Source: Macrococcus equipercicus
GTDB taxonomy: Bacteria > Bacillota > Bacilli > Staphylococcales > Staphylococcaceae
NCBI RefSeq assembly: GCF_004359525.2
Contig: NZ_SCWC02000003.1
Coordinates: 124,001 to 188,000, forward strand
Direction of reading: 5' to 3'
Length of the DNA: 64,000 nucleotides
Part shown: piece after piece, positions 9,329-17,352 of the stretch
How the letters are laid out: every line of letters begins with the position of its first letter
How positions within the stretch are numbered: position 1 is the first letter of the stretch
Notes under the pieces: model-generated
The model's database searches: none
The model's input: only the letters and a program-made list of their open reading frames with translations
What the model was told of the DNA's origin: nothing
Translations under genes and position numbers: made by a program

Positions 9329-9964
9329 ATGACTCAAGTTTTATACATTACAGCACATCCAAACGATGCAGCTATTTCATTCTCTATGGCAGCTGGTCAA
9401 TCATTCATCGACAGCTACAAAGCAGCTAATCCAGATCATGAAGTCGTTCACATCGACTTGTACAATACATTCATCCCGTTGATCGACAGCGACGTTTTCT
9501 CCGGCTGGGGTAAATTACAGTCTGGTGAAGAGTTCACAAAATTATCTGAGACAGAACAGCAGAAAGTCAATCGTTTAAATGAATTAAGCGATCAGTTTGC
9601 TGCTGCTGACAAATATGTATTTGTGACACCATTCTGGAACTTCTCATTCCCAGCAGTAATGAAAGCATATATCGATGCAGTCGCAGTCGCTGGTAAAGCG
9701 TTCAAATATACAGCTGAAGGCCCAGTCGGCTTATTAACTGACAAAAAAGCACTGCACATTCAAGCACGCGGTGGTTATTATTCAGAAGGCCCAGCAGCTG
9801 AACTTGAATTTGGCAACCGTTACTTAAAACAGATCATGAACTTTACAGGTGTGCCGTCATATGAAGAACTGATTATTGAAGGCCATAACGCAAATCCTGA
9901 CAAGGCAGAAGAAATCAAAGCGGATGGTATTGAACGCGGCGAAGCATTAGGTAAAACATTCTAA
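9329..9964 (+). CDS. azoR: FMN-dependent NADH-azoreductase
   Basis: A 211-residue flavodoxin-fold protein starting with a beta strand ([10 protein letters not shown]) and carrying [18 protein letters not shown], the FMN-binding and active-site region of Azo[10 protein letters not shown] matches the second FMN loop. The family reduces azo dyes and quinones with NADH as a homodimer and helps in electrophile stress. The gene stands alone with its own promoter. The SAM riboswitch region starts just after its stop. Confidence 0.92.
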   Translation: MTQVLYITAHPNDAAISFSMAAGQSFIDSYKAANPDHEVVHIDLYNTFIPLIDSDVFSGWGKLQSGEEFTKLSETEQQKVNRLNELSDQFAAADKYVFVTPFWNFSFPAVMKAYIDAVAVAGKAFKYTAEGPVGLLTDKKALHIQARGGYYSEGPAAELEFGNRYLKQIMNFTGVPSYEELIIEGHNANPDKAEEIKADGIERGEALGKTF

Positions 9965-9967
9965 TAC

Positions 9968-9996
9968 TACACAAATAGAAGGTAGTATGATACAAT
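9968..9996 (+). promoter_or_regulatory. Possible promoter of the SAM-riboswitch transcript
   Basis: TACACA (9968-9973), 17-base spacer, TACAAT (9991-9996). The -35 matches 4 of 6 positions, so this is tentative. It is placed correctly to start the riboswitch RNA. Confidence 0.4.
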
Positions 9997-10016
9997 CACT
10001 TTACAAATTAATAGCT

Positions 10017-10164
10017 CGTATCTTATTCAGAGCAGGTGGAGGGATTTGGCCCTATGAAACCTCAGCAGCAGGCTTATGCACTGTGCTAATTCCAACAAGT
10101 ATATCTTGAAAGATAAGAAGATTCTCTAATAGCTCTTCTTGATTTTAAGATGAGCTATTTTTTT
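10017..10164 (+). ncRNA. SAM-I (S-box) riboswitch with terminator
   Basis: The core GGTGGAGGGA...GGCCCTATGAAACC...GTGCTAATTCC (10035-10093) matches the SAM-I aptamer. P1 pairs TCTTAT (10021-10026) with ATAAGA (10113-10118). The antiterminator AAGAAG (10115-10120) to CTTCTT (10135-10140) competes with P1. The terminator pairs AATAGCTC (10128-10135) with GAGCTATT (10152-10159), followed by T8. Logic: SAM binding stabilises P1, frees the terminator and turns off the gene at 10194. Confidence 0.94.
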
Positions 10165-10193
10165 GTGACTAAAAATAACCAGGGGGCAAAAAG

Positions 10194-10496
10194 ATGAGAA
10201 CAAGAGCAGATATTTTAGCGGATTTAGAACTAGTGGAAAACTATAAACCAGTCAATTATAGCAGTTCAATGATGAAGACAGCAGATAGAAACCGTCTCGA
10301 GCGAGAACTAGAAGAAGTCGAAAAGAGTGAGCGTAAGATGGACTTCTACCGCCTCAACCAGGTGGAGAGGGCAGCACGTCAAAAAGCAGTAGAGGCTATT
10401 GCAGCACAGGATATAATTAACGATAGAGAACTGAAGCTGGAACTGGATGGCTATACAATAGCGATTAAAATCTATAAAACGAAACAGCACGGCTAA
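10194..10496 (+). CDS. Unknown 100-residue protein under SAM riboswitch control
   Basis: I do not recognise this family. The protein is soluble and highly charged. Residues about 28-75 (DRNRLERELEEVEKSERK onward) are predicted helical with coiled-coil character, and the C-terminus (LKLELDGYTIAIKIYKTK) looks like a beta hairpin. There is no signal peptide, membrane helix or cysteine. GGGGG lies 8 bases before the ATG. It is the only gene between the S-box leader and a strong terminator, so its expression should rise when SAM is low. A role in methionine, cysteine or methylation metabolism is inferred from regulation only. Confidence 0.8.
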   Translation: MRTRADILADLELVENYKPVNYSSSMMKTADRNRLERELEEVEKSERKMDFYRLNQVERAARQKAVEAIAAQDIINDRELKLELDGYTIAIKIYKTKQHG

Positions 10497-10530
10497 ATAG
10501 GAAAAGATTTAACGTGAAAATTGTCGAGAA

Positions 10531-10565
10531 GTGGCCTTCAAACTACTCTTGAAGGCCACTTTTTT
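10531..10565. terminator. Terminator of the SAM-regulated gene
   Basis: GTGGCCTTCAA and TTGAAGGCCAC form a perfect 11-bp stem with a 7-base loop and T6 tail on the plus strand. It may also serve kynA from the other side. Confidence 0.9.
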
Positions 10566-10584
10566 AATAAAATAAGATTTTTCA

Positions 10585-11427
10585 TTACAGTTCAGTTCGC
10601 AGCTGCCATAGTTCAGGGAAGAAGTATTGATCAAGCACTTTCTTCAAATAATTGACTCCTTGCGAACCACCGGTACCGACTTTAAATCCAATGATGCGTT
10701 CTACGGTTTTCATATGTCTGAACCGCCACTGCTGAAATAAATCTTCTATATCGACAAGTTCTTCGGCAAGTTCATACAACTGCCAGTATTTTTCGCTGTT
10801 TCTATAGACTTCTTTCCAAGCTTCTTTCACGCTGTCGTTCGCTGTATGAGTAATAGCGGGATCTTTTTCAAGGACATCAGCATCGATATTAAATCCAGCA
10901 CGATGCAAGGCATGAATCGCCGCATCATAAAGGCTCGGTGTATTGTAGGCTTCAAGCAGCTGCGCATGAATTTCCGGTTCATGTGAATAAATCTTCAGTA
11001 TATAATCTGTCTTATAGCCGAGATAAAATTCAATCACCCGGTTTTGATAGGACTGGAAGCCTGAAGAATGGCCCAGCTTATCACGGAACTCTAAATATTC
11101 GCTTGGCGTCAATGTAGAGAGCACATCCCACACATTTTTGATCTGCTGCTGAATTTGTGACACACGTGCAAGTTTCTTGAATGCTTCGCCGAACTGATCG
11201 TGCTGAATGTTATGGACGGCAGCTGTCAGTTCATGAATCAGCTGCTTCATCCATATTTCACTGACGTGATGGACAGTGATAAACAGCATTTCATCATGAT
11301 GACCGCTAAGCGGATGGTGACTGGCAAGCAATGTTTCCAGACCGAGATAACTGCTGTATGTCATGTCTTTCCTGAAATCTGTATGAATGTTCGGCTCATC
11401 TTCAAATACTTGATGCTGCTTGGTCAT
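10585..11427 (-). CDS. kynA: Tryptophan 2,3-dioxygenase
   Basis: A 280-residue all-helical heme enzyme. [28 protein letters not shown] and [23 protein letters not shown] are the conserved substrate/heme regions; the latter holds the axial histidine. It opens the indole ring of L-tryptophan with O2 to give N-formylkynurenine in the cytoplasm. It is last in the kynU-kynB-kynA operon, and its start overlaps the kynB stop by 4 bases. Confidence 0.96.
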   Translation of the reverse strand: MTKQHQVFEDEPNIHTDFRKDMTYSSYLGLETLLASHHPLSGHHDEMLFITVHHVSEIWMKQLIHELTAAVHNIQHDQFGEAFKKLARVSQIQQQIKNVWDVLSTLTPSEYLEFRDKLGHSSGFQSYQNRVIEFYLGYKTDYILKIYSHEPEIHAQLLEAYNTPSLYDAAIHALHRAGFNIDADVLEKDPAITHTANDSVKEAWKEVYRNSEKYWQLYELAEELVDIEDLFQQWRFRHMKTVERIIGFKVGTGGSQGVNYLKKVLDQYFFPELWQLRTEL

Positions 11428-12056
11428 GACACCACTCCTTTTGGTCGGATGACTGCACGGACAGGACTGCCATCAGCGTCTTTTAAAGCAAGAGGCAGGG
11501 CGATCAATTCATAGTTGCCGGGCGTGACGTTGTCCAGCATAACATTTTCAAGAATATATATATCATGCTCATAAAGCGCATGATGACCTTCTAAAGCTTT
11601 ACTTGAAATATCATCAACTGAAGGTGTATCGACACCGATGAGTTTAACACCGAGCGAATTCAAATATTCAGCCCCGTCCCGAGTGACACCGGGAACATTT
11701 TCCGGGAAATGTTCCGGATTGTTAGGAAGTGATGTTTTGATCAATACACGTTCCACTCGTTCAGTCAGCTGTGATTGAAGGGCTGCTGCTGAAATGGCAT
11801 CATAGCCACTCAAGTCAATGACGGTGCAGTCACCGATATAACGGTTGATGTCTAAGTCAAGAATTCGTCGGCCGTCTGTATCATAATGAAAAGGTGCATC
11901 GACGTGTGTTCCTATATGAGTGCTCGTTGTAATGCGGCCGATGTTCACAGAACCGGAATTGGCCTTTGTCACTGTTGTCTCATAAATAAAAGGCTGGTCT
12001 TCCGGCCAGTGGGCGATATGATTCGTCAGTGGCTGCGAGATATCAATCCAGCTCAT
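11424..12056 (-). CDS. kynB: Kynurenine formamidase (arylformamidase)
   Basis: A 210-residue cyclase-family metal hydrolase. The motif [12 protein letters not shown] near residue 48 is the HxGTHxDxPxH zinc-binding signature, and the N-terminal DISQPL is typical. It hydrolyses N-formylkynurenine to kynurenine and formate. The start overlaps the kynU stop by one base (TAATG), so it is translationally coupled in the middle of the operon. Confidence 0.95.
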   Translation of the reverse strand: MSWIDISQPLTNHIAHWPEDQPFIYETTVTKANSGSVNIGRITTSTHIGTHVDAPFHYDTDGRRILDLDINRYIGDCTVIDLSGYDAISAAALQSQLTERVERVLIKTSLPNNPEHFPENVPGVTRDGAEYLNSLGVKLIGVDTPSVDDISSKALEGHHALYEHDIYILENVMLDNVTPGNYELIALPLALKDADGSPVRAVIRPKGVVS

Positions 12057-13327
12057 TATGCGACGATCTCTCTTTCATTTTCGAATTCCTTATATTTCTC
12101 CTCAGTCATAATCGTCTTGATAATCATCACTGCATCATACAGTTCCGTAAAAGTATTATATAAAGCAACAGGGGACATTCTAATACCTTTTGGTGCACGG
12201 AAATCAGGGATTACACCTGCTGCTTTCATTGCTTTTGTAATACGTGCTGCTTCCTCATGCTCAATATAAAGATGGCCGCCGCGCATATTATGGTCAAGTG
12301 GTGTAGTAATAACAAAGCCGAACGGCACTAAATGTTCAGTCACAAGCTCTATCAATAAATCGGTCATAAGCAGAGACTTAGCACGTACGGCATCAATTCC
12401 TGCTTCAGTCATCATTTCAAGTGCGCCGATCAGCGGTGCGGTACTCAGCATATGAGGCGTGCCGATCTGATAGGCGCTGGCGTCAATTGCTTTCTCGAAA
12501 ACATGCTCCATATCAAACTGCTTGTTCTTATCAGAACCGAACCAGCCCGCAAGGCCCGGTGCATGGTTGTGATGCTTATTGTTTAAATATAAACCGCCGA
12601 CGCTGCCAGGGCCGCCGTTTAAATGTTTATACGTACACCAGACCGCGAAATCAACGTCCCATTTACTGAGTTCATGAGGGACAGAACCGATTGAATGGCA
12701 TAAGTCAAAACCGATAATAATACCACGCTTATGTGCTGCAGTAGTCAGCTGTTTCATATCAAGTATCTGGCCGCTCCGGTAGAGCACGCCCGGCAGCAGG
12801 ATAAGAGCGACATCGTCTGTCATCTGAGCTACAATATCTTCAGTCAACAGTGTCTGGCCGTCTCTTGATTGAACTTGAACTAAAGCAGTATCATCAAATC
12901 CTTTCAACCGCAGCTGGGATTTCAGTGCATAAATATCAGAAGGAAAATTTAACTCATCCGCTAAAATTTTGTAGCGATCTTCTGTCGGCTGATAAAGCGT
13001 TGAAATCATCTGATGAATATTCGTTGTCGTTGAGCCGGTCACACATATTTCTTCGGGCGCAGCACCAACAAGCGGTGTCATCAGTTCAGCCAGTTCATCG
13101 TTAAAGTAAAACCACGGCCGTTTTCCTTTCATCCAGCCGTCTATACCGTACTGTTTCCACGTCTCCATCACTTCATAAAGTGAAGACTCGGCACGCTTGC
13201 TCATTAAACCAAGTGAGTTTCCGTTAAAATAAATGACATCATCCGTCAAATAAAATTCATCTCTGAACTTAGCGAGCCCGTCTTTTGCATCGAGCTGTTT
13301 TAAATAATTCCTCGTAATTTCTGTCAT
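12056..13327 (-). CDS. kynU: Kynureninase
   Basis: A 423-residue PLP-dependent enzyme that cleaves kynurenine to anthranilate and alanine. FNGNSLGLM at the N-terminus, FDLCHSIGS and [16 protein letters not shown] (with the PLP-binding lysine) are family motifs. I chose the ATG at 13327 because GGAG lies 8 bases before it; an upstream TTG at 13348 overlaps that ribosome site. First gene of the kyn operon; there is no kynurenine monooxygenase here, so the pathway should end at anthranilate. Confidence 0.95.
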   Translation of the reverse strand: MTEITRNYLKQLDAKDGLAKFRDEFYLTDDVIYFNGNSLGLMSKRAESSLYEVMETWKQYGIDGWMKGKRPWFYFNDELAELMTPLVGAAPEEICVTGSTTTNIHQMISTLYQPTEDRYKILADELNFPSDIYALKSQLRLKGFDDTALVQVQSRDGQTLLTEDIVAQMTDDVALILLPGVLYRSGQILDMKQLTTAAHKRGIIIGFDLCHSIGSVPHELSKWDVDFAVWCTYKHLNGGPGSVGGLYLNNKHHNHAPGLAGWFGSDKNKQFDMEHVFEKAIDASAYQIGTPHMLSTAPLIGALEMMTEAGIDAVRAKSLLMTDLLIELVTEHLVPFGFVITTPLDHNMRGGHLYIEHEEAARITKAMKAAGVIPDFRAPKGIRMSPVALYNTFTELYDAVMIIKTIMTEEKYKEFENEREIVA

Positions 13328-13347
13328 CTTGTCATCTCCTTTATTCA

Positions 13348-13375
13348 ATTGTATAAGTAATCAGTAGAAGTTCAA
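13348..13375 (-). promoter_or_regulatory. Promoter of the kyn operon
   Basis: Minus strand TTGAAC (13370-13375), 16-base spacer, TACAAT (13348-13353). The predicted start near 13341 leaves a very short leader with the GGAG site. Confidence 0.65.
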
Positions 13376-13391
13376 GAGAAAACGCTTTCTT
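13376..13391. promoter_or_regulatory. cre-like CcpA site at the kyn promoter
   Basis: GAGAAAACGCTTTCTT contains the near-perfect cre core GAAAACGCTTTC. It lies against the -35 box, centred near -43 from the predicted start. CcpA control is inferred; the position allows either repression or activation. Confidence 0.6.
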
Positions 13392-13404
13392 TTCTAATAT
13401 GAGA

Positions 13405-13424
13405 AGCTGACCTATAGGCCAGCT
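13405..13424. repeat. Inverted repeat upstream of the kyn promoter
   Basis: AGCTGACC-TATA-GGCCAGCT, one mismatch on DNA that becomes G-U in minus-strand RNA. No T-run follows on either side, so an operator is as likely as a terminator. Confidence 0.4.
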
Positions 13425-13575
13425 CATTGTTATTCTGCTACGATTAAGTCCTTATCATCTAGATTTTCTCCACGCCTTAATTAATAATCATTTTAAATGG
13501 GTAAAAACTACTAACTATATCAATTTGCCCGTTCGTGTTGAATTGAACCATAGGTATTTGAAAGGGAGAGATTTG

Positions 13576-14175
13576 ATGATTATTAAACGTGCTGAATCTA
13601 CTGATCAAGCCGGAATTATTAACTATATAGCAATCGGTGAGATGTGTGAAGCTATGTTCGGCACTACCAATCGCCTTCAGTCGATTAAATATATGCAGCA
13701 GTTGTATGAACAGCCCGGGAATCGTTTCAGTCATGAATACACATGGGTGGCAGAAGAGAATGGTGTGGCAGCAGGTGCTGTTACTGTGATGCCGGCTAAC
13801 ATGTTAAGACGAACGACGTTAATGACTGTATGGCATATTATGAGGCTGAAAAAGCTGCGAATTATTCCACAGTTATTTAATTACCCTAAACATATTACAG
13901 CACTGCTGCGGTTGGACGAAGCTGAGAGGAATGAGTGTCATATCAGTATGATTGCTGTACTGCCTGAATTTCAAGGAGTAGGGTTAGGGACACTGCTGCT
14001 TAAAGCAGCAGAAGATTATGCCGCTGCTAACGGTCATAATATTTGCTCTCTCACTGTCAAGCAGAATAACTATGGTGCTCAGAAGCTGTATAAAACTGTT
14101 GGTTATGAAATTGCCGGTGTAATCAATCAGCCGCCGTTTCGACTTTATAAAATGAGGAAATATTTGAATGGATGA
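13576..14175 (+). CDS. GNAT-family N-acetyltransferase
   Basis: A 199-residue protein with the GNAT acetyl-CoA core: ISMIAVLPEFQGVGLGTLLL (motif A, with the Q/GxGxG turn) and NNYGAQKLYKTVGYE (motif B). Residues 70-110 form an insertion rich in leucine and arginine. The ATG at 13576 follows AGGGAG by 7 bases; a TTG 51 bases upstream lacks a ribosome site. Substrate unknown. It is a single gene ended by the hairpin at 14197-14224. Confidence 0.85.
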   Translation: MIIKRAESTDQAGIINYIAIGEMCEAMFGTTNRLQSIKYMQQLYEQPGNRFSHEYTWVAEENGVAAGAVTVMPANMLRRTTLMTVWHIMRLKKLRIIPQLFNYPKHITALLRLDEAERNECHISMIAVLPEFQGVGLGTLLLKAAEDYAAANGHNICSLTVKQNNYGAQKLYKTVGYEIAGVINQPPFRLYKMRKYLNG

Positions 14176-14196
14176 GGATATACTGAATTTATCAAA

Positions 14197-14224
14197 CAAT
14201 ACCCCGGCTTTGGCCGGGGTATTG
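14197..14224. terminator. Terminator between GNAT gene and selO
   Basis: CAATACCCCGGC-TTTG-GCCGGGGTATTG, a perfect 12-bp stem that ends one base before the selO stop codon; it can act on both strands. Confidence 0.85.
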
Positions 14225-15658
14225 TTATGTTCCGCAGAATGTCTGGAATACTTGCTCTTCAGGTTCAGGACCACATAAATATTTCTCAGCATGTGCTTCG
14301 TTATAAGGGTCAGTGACGACTTCAACGAGTTTATTGAATTGAGTGTAATCGTTATGTTCTGCCGCATCTTGCAATGCTTCTTCAACAAGATGATTTCTAG
14401 GGATGACGACCGGGTTAACTGATTTCATCAGCTCATAAGGACGGTCTTCTGTTCTGATCCGCTTCTGCCAGCGCTGATACCAGTCAGTAAATGCCTGCTC
14501 GTTACGGATTGTAATATTTTCAACTTTATTCTCAGCGAGCGTCCGCAATGTACCAGTATAATCCAGTTCATGTTCTTCCATTAACGTCAGCAGGTCGATG
14601 ACTAATTGATCATCATCTTCTGCTATAGAATGAATTCCAAGCTTGCGGCCCATCTCAGTTAAATAATAGTTCATATAGAGTTTTTCATACTGCTGTAATG
14701 CCTGCTGAGCATGTTCTAGCGCTTTTGCTTCATCACGGTCGATAAGCGTGACTAATGTTTCGGCGAAGCGCGATAAGTTCCACAGTCCGATGGCCGGCTG
14801 ATTCTGATACTGATAGCGGCCCTGGACATCGATAGAGCTGAATACTGTGCCCGGGTTGAAGGCGTCCATGAACGCACAAGGCCCGTAATCGATTGTTTCA
14901 CCGCTGATAGCCATGTTGTCTGTATTCATCACACCGTGAATAAATCCGACGGCCTGCCATTTAGCAATTAAAGCTGCCTGCTGGTCGATGACTTTATCGA
15001 GCAGGGCGAGGTATTTGTTCTCTTCACGATTGAGTTCTGGATAATGGCGGTTGATCGTATAATCTGCCAGTGCTTGAATAACCTCGCTGTCTTCCAGCCG
15101 GACAGCATATTCAAACGTTCCGACACGAATATGACTCGCTGCGACACGTGTCAATACAGCACCTGGCAATGTCACTTCGCGTCTGACTTGTTCGCCTGTC
15201 GTCGCCACTGCGAGACTTCTCGTTGTCGGAATAGCTAAAGCATGCATCGCTTCGCTAATAATATATTCCCGCAGCATCGGTGCAAGCGGTGAACGTCCGT
15301 CGCCCATTCTGGAGTAAGGCGTTCTACCGGAGCCTTTCAGCTGGATATCAAAGCGCTCGTTGTCCGGTGTCACATGTTCACCGAGCAGCAGTGCCCGGCC
15401 GTCTCCAAGTATTGAGAAATGGCCGAACTGGTGCCCGGCATAAGCTTGAGCAATCGGTTCAGCACCTTCAGGCAGTGAATTGCCTGCAAATATTTCTTGT
15501 GAATCGAATATAGCTATGTCAAGACCGAGGTCGTGTGCGAGTTGTATATTTTTTACTACAATTTCAGGCTTACTGACTAAATGAAGCTGTTCACGGGTAT
15601 AGAGGTCATCAGGAAGTGTGAGATAAGTATTGTCAAAATTCCATTGATTACTACTCAT
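14225..15658 (-). CDS. selO: SelO/YdiU protein AMPylase (pseudokinase fold)
   Basis: A 477-residue protein, full length for the family. GDGRALLLGE, QLKGSGRTPYSRMGDGRSPL and HGVMNTDNMAISGETIDYGP are the nucleotide- and metal-binding motifs of the SelO fold, which transfers AMP from ATP to Ser/Thr/Tyr of proteins in redox stress. The ATG at 15658 follows CGGAGG by 7 bases; an upstream ATG at 15676 overlaps this site. The bacterial family member often lacks the C-terminal selenocysteine; here the tail is CGPEPEEQVFQTFCGT with ordinary cysteines. Confidence 0.93.
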   Translation of the reverse strand: MSSNQWNFDNTYLTLPDDLYTREQLHLVSKPEIVVKNIQLAHDLGLDIAIFDSQEIFAGNSLPEGAEPIAQAYAGHQFGHFSILGDGRALLLGEHVTPDNERFDIQLKGSGRTPYSRMGDGRSPLAPMLREYIISEAMHALAIPTTRSLAVATTGEQVRREVTLPGAVLTRVAASHIRVGTFEYAVRLEDSEVIQALADYTINRHYPELNREENKYLALLDKVIDQQAALIAKWQAVGFIHGVMNTDNMAISGETIDYGPCAFMDAFNPGTVFSSIDVQGRYQYQNQPAIGLWNLSRFAETLVTLIDRDEAKALEHAQQALQQYEKLYMNYYLTEMGRKLGIHSIAEDDDQLVIDLLTLMEEHELDYTGTLRTLAENKVENITIRNEQAFTDWYQRWQKRIRTEDRPYELMKSVNPVVIPRNHLVEEALQDAAEHNDYTQFNKLVEVVTDPYNEAHAEKYLCGPEPEEQVFQTFCGT

Positions 15659-15810
15659 GATATATCCTCCGATCATCTTAATATATCATTAGTTTAACAT
15701 CCGTATGACTGATGAGTGAGTAAAAGGCTCACGCAGCTGTTAATAATAAAAATTCCAGCTATAACAGGTTATGATAGAGGAATATTGCATAAATGAAAGG
15801 AAGTATGATG

Positions 15811-16281
15811 ATGAAGCAGCTGGTACTTCGTAATATTGCCGCATGGAGCCTTATTAATATAGGAAATTCATTTGTTATGAGTAAACTCCCTGTCAAACTG
15901 TTCAGCACAAGGAAATTGTTCAAAACTTACAGGTGGGAGCACGGCGGTGAATTATGGCAGATAGTGTTCAATGTGAAAGCCTGGAAACATAGACTGCCGG
16001 ATGGCACACTGTTTATTAAAAGTGGTCATAATAAATCTGTTCTTCCTGACTACCGTGCTGCTACTCTTAATACATTCTTCCTTGAAATGCGGCGTGCTGA
16101 ACTGACGCACTGGATTACAATGACTGCAGGTCTCTTGTTTTTCTTCTGGAATCCAAGATGGGCTGCCCTATTGAACATTTTGTTCGGCATTATAAGTAAC
16201 GCGCCTTTTATCATCACACAGCGTTACAATAGACCAAGAATTGAGAAACTTTATCACCAAAAACAACATAACCGTATGTAA
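15811..16281 (+). CDS. crtO: Glycosyl-4,4'-diaponeurosporenoate acyltransferase
   Basis: A ~156-residue membrane protein matching S. aureus CrtO by WKHRLPDG, RRAELTHWI and IITQRYNRPR. It esterifies the glucose of the carotenoid with a fatty acid, the last step of staphyloxanthin synthesis. Three ATGs in a row (15805, 15808, 15811) follow AAGGAAG; I chose the third for spacing, and an ATG at 15793 contains the ribosome site itself. It is first in the carotenoid operon, although it acts last. No clear sigma-B promoter is visible upstream. Confidence 0.88.
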   Translation: MKQLVLRNIAAWSLINIGNSFVMSKLPVKLFSTRKLFKTYRWEHGGELWQIVFNVKAWKHRLPDGTLFIKSGHNKSVLPDYRAATLNTFFLEMRRAELTHWITMTAGLLFFFWNPRWAALLNILFGIISNAPFIITQRYNRPRIEKLYHQKQHNRM

Positions 16282-16300
16282 GGCGAGGAGACGAGACAAA

Positions 16301-17341
16301 ATGAATTCAGAAACAAATAAAAGAGCCCGGCGCAAAAATGAGCATATTCAGCTGGCGATCGACCATCCCGGTGCTTCCAGCTCTGATTTTGATGATGTGC
16401 GCTTTGTCCATCAATCTATTCCGTGCATTGATGTCGATCAAGTCTTCTTGTCTTCTATGGTCGGAAGCCTCACTTTTGACCATCCGCTCTATATCAATGC
16501 AATGACTGGCGGAAGCAGCCGGGCCGGGAAAATCAATGAAAAATTAGCTATTGTTGCACGTGAAACAAATATTGCGATGGCTGTCGGTTCTATGCATGCT
16601 GCTTTGAAGGACGACACGCTTAGTGAGTCATATACAATCGTCAGAGCACAAAATCCACAAGGAATTATTTTTAGTAATGTTGGAGCAGATGTAAGTGTGG
16701 AGCTTGCACTTAAAGCAGTTGAGATGATTAAGGCTGATGCGCTCCAGATTCATGTCAACGCGCCGCAGGAACTAATCATGCCGGAAGGGAATCGGCAATT
16801 TTCATCTTGGCTCAGCACAATAGAAGAAATTGTCAAACAAGTCGAAGTTCCTGTTATAGTGAAAGAAGTAGGATTCGGCATGAGTCAGGAGACGTTCAGC
16901 CAGCTGCGTCATATTGGTGTTAACATTGTTGATGTCAGCGGACGTGGCGGCACAGATTTCATTCATATCGAGAACGAGCGCAGAAGTTTAAAAGAGATGA
17001 CCTACTTGACAGGCTGGGGACAGTCGACTGTTGTCTCGCTGCTGGAAGCACGGTCCTCTCCGGATTTTGATGTGCTGGCAAGCGGCGGTATCCGTCACCC
17101 GCTGGATGCCGTCAAGTGCTATGCACTTGGTGCAAAAGCGGTCGGTATGTCACGGACAATGCTGCTGCTCATTGAGGAGCAGGGCGTGGAAGGCGCAATC
17201 CAGTATATTGAATCATTTAAAGAACAGTTGACCATTATCGCAGCAATGCTTAACGCACGGAATTTACAGGAGTTAAAAGAGAGACCGATTGTGTTCAGTC
17301 CGGAGTTACTGTCATGGCAGGAACAGCGCGGTTTACAGTGA
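16301..17341 (+). CDS. fni: Isopentenyl-diphosphate delta-isomerase type 2
   Basis: A 346-residue FMN- and NADPH-dependent TIM-barrel enzyme that interconverts IPP and DMAPP. RKNEHI at the N-terminus, MTGGS, QIHVNAPQE, VKEVGFGMS, VSGRGGTDF and ASGGIRHPLDAVK are family motifs. The ATG at 16301 lies 10 bases after GAGGAG. It sits between crtO and crtN, 19 and 11 bases away. In S. aureus fni lies elsewhere, so its place here links precursor supply to pigment synthesis. Confidence 0.94.
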   Translation: MNSETNKRARRKNEHIQLAIDHPGASSSDFDDVRFVHQSIPCIDVDQVFLSSMVGSLTFDHPLYINAMTGGSSRAGKINEKLAIVARETNIAMAVGSMHAALKDDTLSESYTIVRAQNPQGIIFSNVGADVSVELALKAVEMIKADALQIHVNAPQELIMPEGNRQFSSWLSTIEEIVKQVEVPVIVKEVGFGMSQETFSQLRHIGVNIVDVSGRGGTDFIHIENERRSLKEMTYLTGWGQSTVVSLLEARSSPDFDVLASGGIRHPLDAVKCYALGAKAVGMSRTMLLLIEEQGVEGAIQYIESFKEQLTIIAAMLNARNLQELKERPIVFSPELLSWQEQRGLQ

Positions 17342-17352
17342 GGAGAATGAAG

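Noticed and set aside
13328..13348. Longer kynU starting with TTG
   Set aside because: The extension overlaps a perfect ribosome site placed 8 bases before the ATG at 13327.
15716..15732. GTGAG/CTCAC inverted repeat upstream of crtO
   Set aside because: Short 5-bp arms and no T-run; could be chance.
15692..15780. Sigma-B promoter for the crt operon from GTTTAA at 15692
   Set aside because: No GGGTAT at 12-15 bases downstream; the later TATGAT has no matching -35.
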